Assembly (NCBI GenBank): GCA_946539475.1 | Contig: CAMNHM010000048.1 | Location: 1 to 17,584, forward strand | DNA length: 17,584 nt | Direction: 5' to 3' | Origin: an uncultured Prevotellaceae bacterium | GTDB taxonomy: Bacteria; Bacteroidota; Bacteroidia; Bacteroidales; Bacteroidaceae | Shown: piece by piece, positions 14,237-17,584 of the stretch | How the letters are laid out: the number at the start of each line of letters is the position of its first letter | Position numbering within the stretch: the first letter of the stretch is position 1 | Translations under genes and position numbers: made by a program | Notes under the pieces: generated by a model | Database searches by the model: none | The model's input: only the letters and a program-made list of their open reading frames with translations | Told to the model about the DNA's origin: nothing

Positions 14237-14980
14237 ATGAGAAGAATCTTTGCAGCATTCCTCCTTGCACTGACGGCTCTGACGGCAACGGCACAGCAGC
14301 GCAAGGTGCAGAACAAGCCGTACATCGACTTGCGACCACTACACTTTGGCATACAGATCGGCATGAACATGCAGGACCTGGAGCTGCGCAACGTGGGTCC
14401 ACAGCTCATCGAGCTGCCTGACCAGGAGCCCGTGGAGCAGCTCGTGATGACGGATGTCGACACGTGGAATCCTGGCTTCAGCGTGGGAGTGGTGGCTGAC
14501 ATGAGGCTCTCGCAGCATCTCTCGCTGCGCCTCGTGCCTACGATGCACTTTGGGTCGAAGCACCTCGTCTACCGCAACTTCAACGACCTAAACGATGCTG
14601 GCGCTCCCCGCGAGACGACACAGGACATGAAGAACACCTACATCGCCATGCCCATCGACCTGAAGTTTACCGCTGAGCGCTTCAACAACTACCGGCCTTA
14701 CCTGCTGGCAGGTGTCAGCCCAATGCTCAACCTCTCTGGCAAGGATCAGGACTTCATCCATCTGAAGCGCTTCGACACGATGCTCGAGGTGGGCCTAGGA
14801 TGCGACTACTACCTGCCCTTCTTCAAGCTCATCCCTGAGCTGAAATTCTGCTTCAGCCTTGCCAACGTCTTCGACAAGAAGCATGCCAGCGAGCTGACAG
14901 ACGCCAGCAAGCTGCCCTTTGCCAACAGCGGCAATGCTGCCACGAGTAAGATGATTGTACTAACATTCTATTTCGAATAG
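14237..14980 (+). CDS. porT: PorT-like type IX secretion outer-membrane protein
   Basis: This 247-residue protein has a signal peptide (residues 1-20, MRRIFAAFLLALTALTATAQ) and then alternating beta strands fitting a small outer-membrane barrel. The opening PYIDLRPLHFGIQIG and the aromatic C terminus (VLTFYFE) match what I recall of the PorT/SprT family. PorT is required for the type IX secretion system of Porphyromonas and relatives; the length agrees (about 240 aa). The start is the ATG at 14237; an in-frame GTG one codon earlier is less likely. It heads a rightward cluster, with the next gene only 4 bp away. The upstream 215 bp hold the ferredoxin promoter on the other strand; I could not identify a clear promoter for porT. 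The family assignment is from memory and generic barrel proteins of this size exist. Confidence 0.75.
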   Translation: MRRIFAAFLLALTALTATAQQRKVQNKPYIDLRPLHFGIQIGMNMQDLELRNVGPQLIELPDQEPVEQLVMTDVDTWNPGFSVGVVADMRLSQHLSLRLVPTMHFGSKHLVYRNFNDLNDAGAPRETTQDMKNTYIAMPIDLKFTAERFNNYRPYLLAGVSPMLNLSGKDQDFIHLKRFDTMLEVGLGCDYYLPFFKLIPELKFCFSLANVFDKKHASELTDASKLPFANSGNAATSKMIVLTFYFE

Positions 14981-14984
14981 ACCT

Positions 14985-15830
14985 ATGGACAACAACATCG
15001 ACAACCCCCAAACGCCCCTGGGACGACCACTGGGCATGCCTCCAGGAACTAACGACGAGCCACAGGAGCCTACGTCGCACGTCGTGGGCGACCCCACAGA
15101 GCAGTCGACGTCAGCAGCACCTCACTCCTCCCCCACTTCACAGCAAGGCATACCTCTGCAGGAGAAGCCTCAGCAGGGAAGACCTATGCAGGGAAAGCCT
15201 CAGCAGGGAAAGCCTCAAGGAAAGAGCAAGCTCCCCACGTGGCTGATTGCCCTCATCGCCTTGCTCATCGTAGGAGCCTTGGCGGGAGGCATCTACTACT
15301 TCGTCAGTCAGAAGGATGAACCCACTGCAGTGGTCGACGACGAACAAGACGAGGACGCCAGTGAACAGGACGAGGACGAGGACGAAGCCACTGCCGAGGA
15401 GGCTGAAGAGGCTGAAGCACCAGTCGCCAGAGCCTCCACGAGGGAGGAACGCACGACTGCAAGGGAAGAGCGCACGACCGCAAGAGAGGAGCGCACGACT
15501 GCAAGAGAAGAGCGCACGACCGCGAGAGAAGAGCGCACCACACGTCCAGCTGCGCCTCAGGACCAACGACTGGTGCTGAAGGGCGATGCTGACGGATATC
15601 CACTGACGCTGGCACTTGAGATTGGACAGAACGGACACGTCAGTGGCACCTTTACCGACGAGACGACTGGTGCATCGACAGCCGTCAGCGGGTCGTCGAC
15701 CACTAACGGCGTGATGCGACTGACAGGCAACAACATAACGCTGCGCATCGTACCTGACGGACACATCTTTACGGGTACACTGGGCAAGGGCGGCTCTCCC
15801 AGCAAGGAGCTACACCTGACAGCTCGCTGA
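14985..15830 (+). CDS. Single-pass membrane protein with REERTTA heptad repeats
   Basis: I do not recognise this 281-residue protein. The N-terminal 80 residues are Pro/Gln-rich, with QGKPQ-like repeats at about 59-80, and are probably cytoplasmic. A transmembrane helix spans about 84-107. It is followed by a very acidic stretch (111-144, runs of D and E) and then by five heptads REERTTA at 153-187. The C-terminal 90 residues alternate hydrophobic and polar residues with Gly turns (LTLALEIGQNGHVSGTF), like a small beta sandwich or barrel. It begins 4 bp after porT, so it is almost certainly co-transcribed with it, which suggests an envelope role, possibly near the secretion system. A peptidoglycan-spanning or charged-linker function for the heptads is speculation. 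Confidence 0.85.
   Translation: MDNNIDNPQTPLGRPLGMPPGTNDEPQEPTSHVVGDPTEQSTSAAPHSSPTSQQGIPLQEKPQQGRPMQGKPQQGKPQGKSKLPTWLIALIALLIVGALAGGIYYFVSQKDEPTAVVDDEQDEDASEQDEDEDEATAEEAEEAEAPVARASTREERTTAREERTTAREERTTAREERTTAREERTTRPAAPQDQRLVLKGDADGYPLTLALEIGQNGHVSGTFTDETTGASTAVSGSSTTNGVMRLTGNNITLRIVPDGHIFTGTLGKGGSPSKELHLTAR
15441..15542 (+). repeat. Five 21-bp coding repeats (REERTTA)
   Basis: Five in-frame 21-bp units encode REERTTA, the last ending REERTTRPA. The units differ mainly at third codon positions (AGG/AGA, GAA/GAG, ACT/ACC). That suggests they are old enough to have diverged while the peptide sequence was kept, or that they were homogenised incompletely. Confidence 0.9.
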
Positions 15831-15840
15831 CCGACCCTAA

Positions 15841-15846
15841 AAGGAG
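15841..15846 (+). promoter_or_regulatory. Strong ribosome binding site supporting a GTG start
   Basis: AAGGAG lies 7 bp before the GTG at 15854. Canonical Shine-Dalgarno sequences are uncommon in this phylum and none of the neighbours has one this good, so it supports the GTG start for the transporter gene. Confidence 0.65.
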
Positions 15847-15853
15847 AAACGGC

Positions 15854-16855
15854 GTGACGACGACCAACGACTATATCCTACTGGGCATCAGCGCGACGCT
15901 CCACCTGCTGGTCGACGGCGTGTGTATGTGCTGTCTCTTCCTGATGGCAACACTTGTGGGCAGCGATGAGCTGATGGGCAGCGTCATCGTCTACAACGTC
16001 CTCGCCTTTCTCACCCAACCCCTCACTGGCCTGCTGGCAGACAGCTCGAAGCATCGCCAAAAGCTGTTGCTCACGTCAAACCTGCTGCTACTGGCAGGCG
16101 CGGCGACAGCTGTCTTCGCTGTCCTACACATGCAGCTCAGCACCCCTCTGCTCACCACGATTGCCGTGCTGCTAGGCATGGGCAACTCGCTATTCCACGT
16201 ATGGGGAGGGAAGCAGACAGCCGTCGAGACCCACAACGACATCCGCGCACTGGGCATCTTCGTCTCGACAGGAGCCCTGGGACTGGCGCTGGGCATGCTG
16301 TTCTGCTCGTGGTCGCTGCTGTTTGTCTTCCTGCTTGCCATCAGCGTGCTGTCAGGAGTGTACATCAAGATGGAACAGCGTGCAGGAAGCATTTCCACCA
16401 ACGATGAAAGACTGGCTGAACATGCCACAAACGCCACGCGCGCCACACTCACCTTGAGCCTACCCGTCGTCTGTCTGGCAATTCTGGGGCTGATGGTTTT
16501 CGTGGCCTTTCGCTCGTTCCTGGGCGAGGCATTCTCAACAGGCATCACGCGCACCAATAATATCGTACTGCTCATCGCCTTCATCACGACGGCAGGCAAG
16601 ATGGCAGGCGGATGGATTGCCCGCTGGATGGGCATCGTACCTTCGCTGCTAGCCATCGCCGCTATCGTCGCCGCTGCCTTCCTGACTGCTAAGTGGCTAG
16701 GGATGAGCGCCCTCCTGGCAGGGCTCTTCGCCATCAACCTGACAATGCCCATCACGCTCTACCTCGCCAACCGCATCCTGGAGGGGCGCGAGGGTCTTGC
16801 CTTTGGGCTCCTGGCTGCTGCACTCATCCCTGGCTATCTGCTTGCCACCATCTAA
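15854..16855 (+). CDS. MFS-like membrane transporter (333 aa)
   Basis: The hydrophobicity pattern indicates about 10 membrane helices. Residues 55-72 (QPLTGLLADSSKHRQKLL) resemble the MFS motif A loop (G-x-x-x-D-x-x-x-x-R/K) between helices 2 and 3. GMGNSLFHVWGGKQT (108-122) recalls the GNALFH region of fosmidomycin-resistance-type MFS proteins. A charged, flexible cytoplasmic loop at 173-196 divides the two halves. At 333 residues it is shorter than the usual 390-450, so one or two helices may be missing. The substrate is unknown. The GTG start is supported by an AAGGAG site. It lies 23 bp after the heptad-repeat gene and 17 bp before another membrane protein gene, so it is probably in the same operon. 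Confidence 0.82.
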   Translation: MTTTNDYILLGISATLHLLVDGVCMCCLFLMATLVGSDELMGSVIVYNVLAFLTQPLTGLLADSSKHRQKLLLTSNLLLLAGAATAVFAVLHMQLSTPLLTTIAVLLGMGNSLFHVWGGKQTAVETHNDIRALGIFVSTGALGLALGMLFCSWSLLFVFLLAISVLSGVYIKMEQRAGSISTNDERLAEHATNATRATLTLSLPVVCLAILGLMVFVAFRSFLGEAFSTGITRTNNIVLLIAFITTAGKMAGGWIARWMGIVPSLLAIAAIVAAAFLTAKWLGMSALLAGLFAINLTMPITLYLANRILEGREGLAFGLLAAALIPGYLLATI

Positions 16856-16872
16856 AACAGAAAGACGACACT

Positions 16873-17202
16873 ATGCTCATCCTGCTTCCGCTCCTACTGA
16901 CCATCGCCCTCGAGCTGATTGCCCTGCTAATGATGGGCGAGCGGAGCAGACGTGTGCTGCTGGCATCCGTACCTATCAACATCTCGACAAACCTGCCGTT
17001 GAACCTCGTCGCTGCCCATGTCGACGACATCACGACGACGGTTGTCGTGGGCGAGGTCGTCGTCGTGGTCGTCGAGGCACTCTGCTACTTCTGGCTGCTG
17101 CGCGACTGGCGGAGGGCCTTCGTCTACAGCCTCCTTTGCAACGCCTTCAGCTTCCTGGCAGGGCTGTTGCTGGAGCTGACCTACGTACGATTTGTCGTCT
17201 GA
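16873..17202 (+). CDS. Small polytopic membrane protein, 109 aa
   Basis: The protein has about three to four hydrophobic segments (2-21, 27-47, 54-75 and 83-101). Conserved-looking features are the intramembrane E14 (LELIALLMMGERSRR), the motif VPINISTNLPLNL (33-45), and E61 and E68 in a Val-rich helix. I recall similar small proteins with an ELxxALLxG...VNxxTNP pattern, but know no function for them. Length and spacing suggest translation after the MFS-like gene, from which it is separated by 17 bp. A partner subunit role in transport is plausible but unproven. The chosen ATG removes an upstream extension that overlaps the transporter gene. Confidence 0.78.
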   Translation: MLILLPLLLTIALELIALLMMGERSRRVLLASVPINISTNLPLNLVAAHVDDITTTVVVGEVVVVVVEALCYFWLLRDWRRAFVYSLLCNAFSFLAGLLLELTYVRFVV

Positions 17203-17266
17203 GAGAGAGAAAAGTATCGATATGCGATTTATCATTTAACCACAATAAAAAAAAGACATCCTAGCT

Positions 17267-17503
17267 ATGATTCTATTCGACGTCATCTACATCCCACCCA
17301 CACCTAAAGAGGTGGACACGGTGGTCAGCAATCCCAACGTACAGGACACCATCGTCTTCGTCGACCAAGCCACATCTGCAACCGGAGGCGGGTCGTCGCT
17401 GCTCGACTGGGGCTTCCCAGCCTTGATCGCCGCCCTCGCTGCAACGCTGTTCCTGATCTTCAAGTTCAGTCGACAGCAGACGGAGAAGGTGCGCCCTGCA
17501 TGA
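17267..17503 (+). CDS. Small single-pass membrane protein, 78 aa
   Basis: I do not recognise this protein. Residues 1-35 are polar with Pro and Val (PPTPKEVDTVV), 37-44 are Gly/Ser-rich, and 49-67 form one transmembrane helix (FPALIAALAATLFLIFKF) followed by a basic tail. With no N-terminal signal and positive charges after the helix, the N terminus is probably periplasmic. It follows the 109-aa membrane protein by 64 bp on the same strand. The AT-rich gap contains no hairpin, so co-transcription is likely. It ends 20 bp before a convergent gene. Confidence 0.7.
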   Translation: MILFDVIYIPPTPKEVDTVVSNPNVQDTIVFVDQATSATGGGSSLLDWGFPALIAALAATLFLIFKFSRQQTEKVRPA

Positions 17504-17523
17504 ACGGGGCTGAGGGCTGTAGG

Positions 17524-17584
17524 CTATGACTGCTGCATGTCGTGCAGCTTCTTGTAGTAGCCGTCCTTGGCCAACAGCTCATCA
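17524..17584 (-). CDS. C-terminal end of an ABC transporter ATP-binding protein (partial)
   Basis: The minus strand reads DELLAKDGYYKKLHDMQQS then TAG at 17526-17524. This is the typical last stretch of an exporter-type ABC protein, where the H-loop region GTHxELL is followed by NGxYxxLxxxQ. Only 19 residues and part of another codon are inside the window, so subfamily and substrate cannot be told. It converges with the 78-aa gene, with no evident terminator between them. Confidence 0.82.
   Translation of the reverse strand, partial: DELLAKDGYYKKLHDMQQS

Noticed and set aside
15138..15764. A 208-codon open frame antisense to the heptad-repeat gene
   Set aside because: It arises from the repetitive, GC-rich codons of the sense gene. 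The composition is low-complexity and there is no plausible start signal.

Overview
The window looks like the chromosome of a Bacteroidales bacterium, most likely a Prevotella-like member of the Prevotellaceae. This is inferred from five things. The promoter-like sites match the Bacteroidetes TTTG-N19-TAnnTTTG pattern. One gene encodes a PorT-like protein. One gene encodes a membrane-spanning TPR plus AraC regulator. There are very large secreted proteins built from LamG and Ig-like modules. One C-terminal tail resembles a type IX secretion sorting signal. Base composition is moderately GC-rich.

Left part (1-12.6 kb): the 3' end of a CAT-anticodon tRNA and a bidirectional terminator face a leftward block. 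In transcription order, that block holds a membrane-spanning TPR/AraC-type regulator (10655-12472), a 3214-residue secreted modular protein (808-10452), and a 208-residue secreted protein ending in a dockerin-type calcium-binding domain (138-764). The two secreted proteins lie 43 bp apart and share a roughly 100-residue module: one copy in the small protein and two near the C terminus of the giant. They were probably made together, with the regulator as the natural candidate controller. A perfect 16-bp-arm palindrome separates the regulator from the giant gene.

Middle part (12.6-14.1 kb): this is a repeat-rich non-coding zone. It holds a 201-bp nested inverted repeat, a 58-bp-period hairpin repeat, and a 22-bp tandem repeat that runs into the 3' end of a low-molecular-weight protein tyrosine phosphatase gene. 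Beyond it is a 56-residue 2[4Fe-4S] ferredoxin gene with its own promoter and 3' hairpin.

Right part (14.2-17.6 kb): a rightward cluster starts with a PorT-like outer-membrane barrel of the type IX secretion system. A single-pass membrane protein with five REERTTA heptads follows 4 bp later. Then come an MFS-like transporter, a 109-residue polytopic membrane protein and a 78-residue single-pass protein. The end of an ABC transporter ATP-binding subunit enters on the opposite strand at the right edge.

The most distinctive points are the giant/dockerin pair with a shared module and LamG domains that appear nested inside other beta-sandwich domains. Next is an in-frame repeat element inside the linker of the regulator. 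The heptad-repeat membrane protein coupled to porT, and the repeat capture at the stop codon of the phosphatase gene, also stand out.
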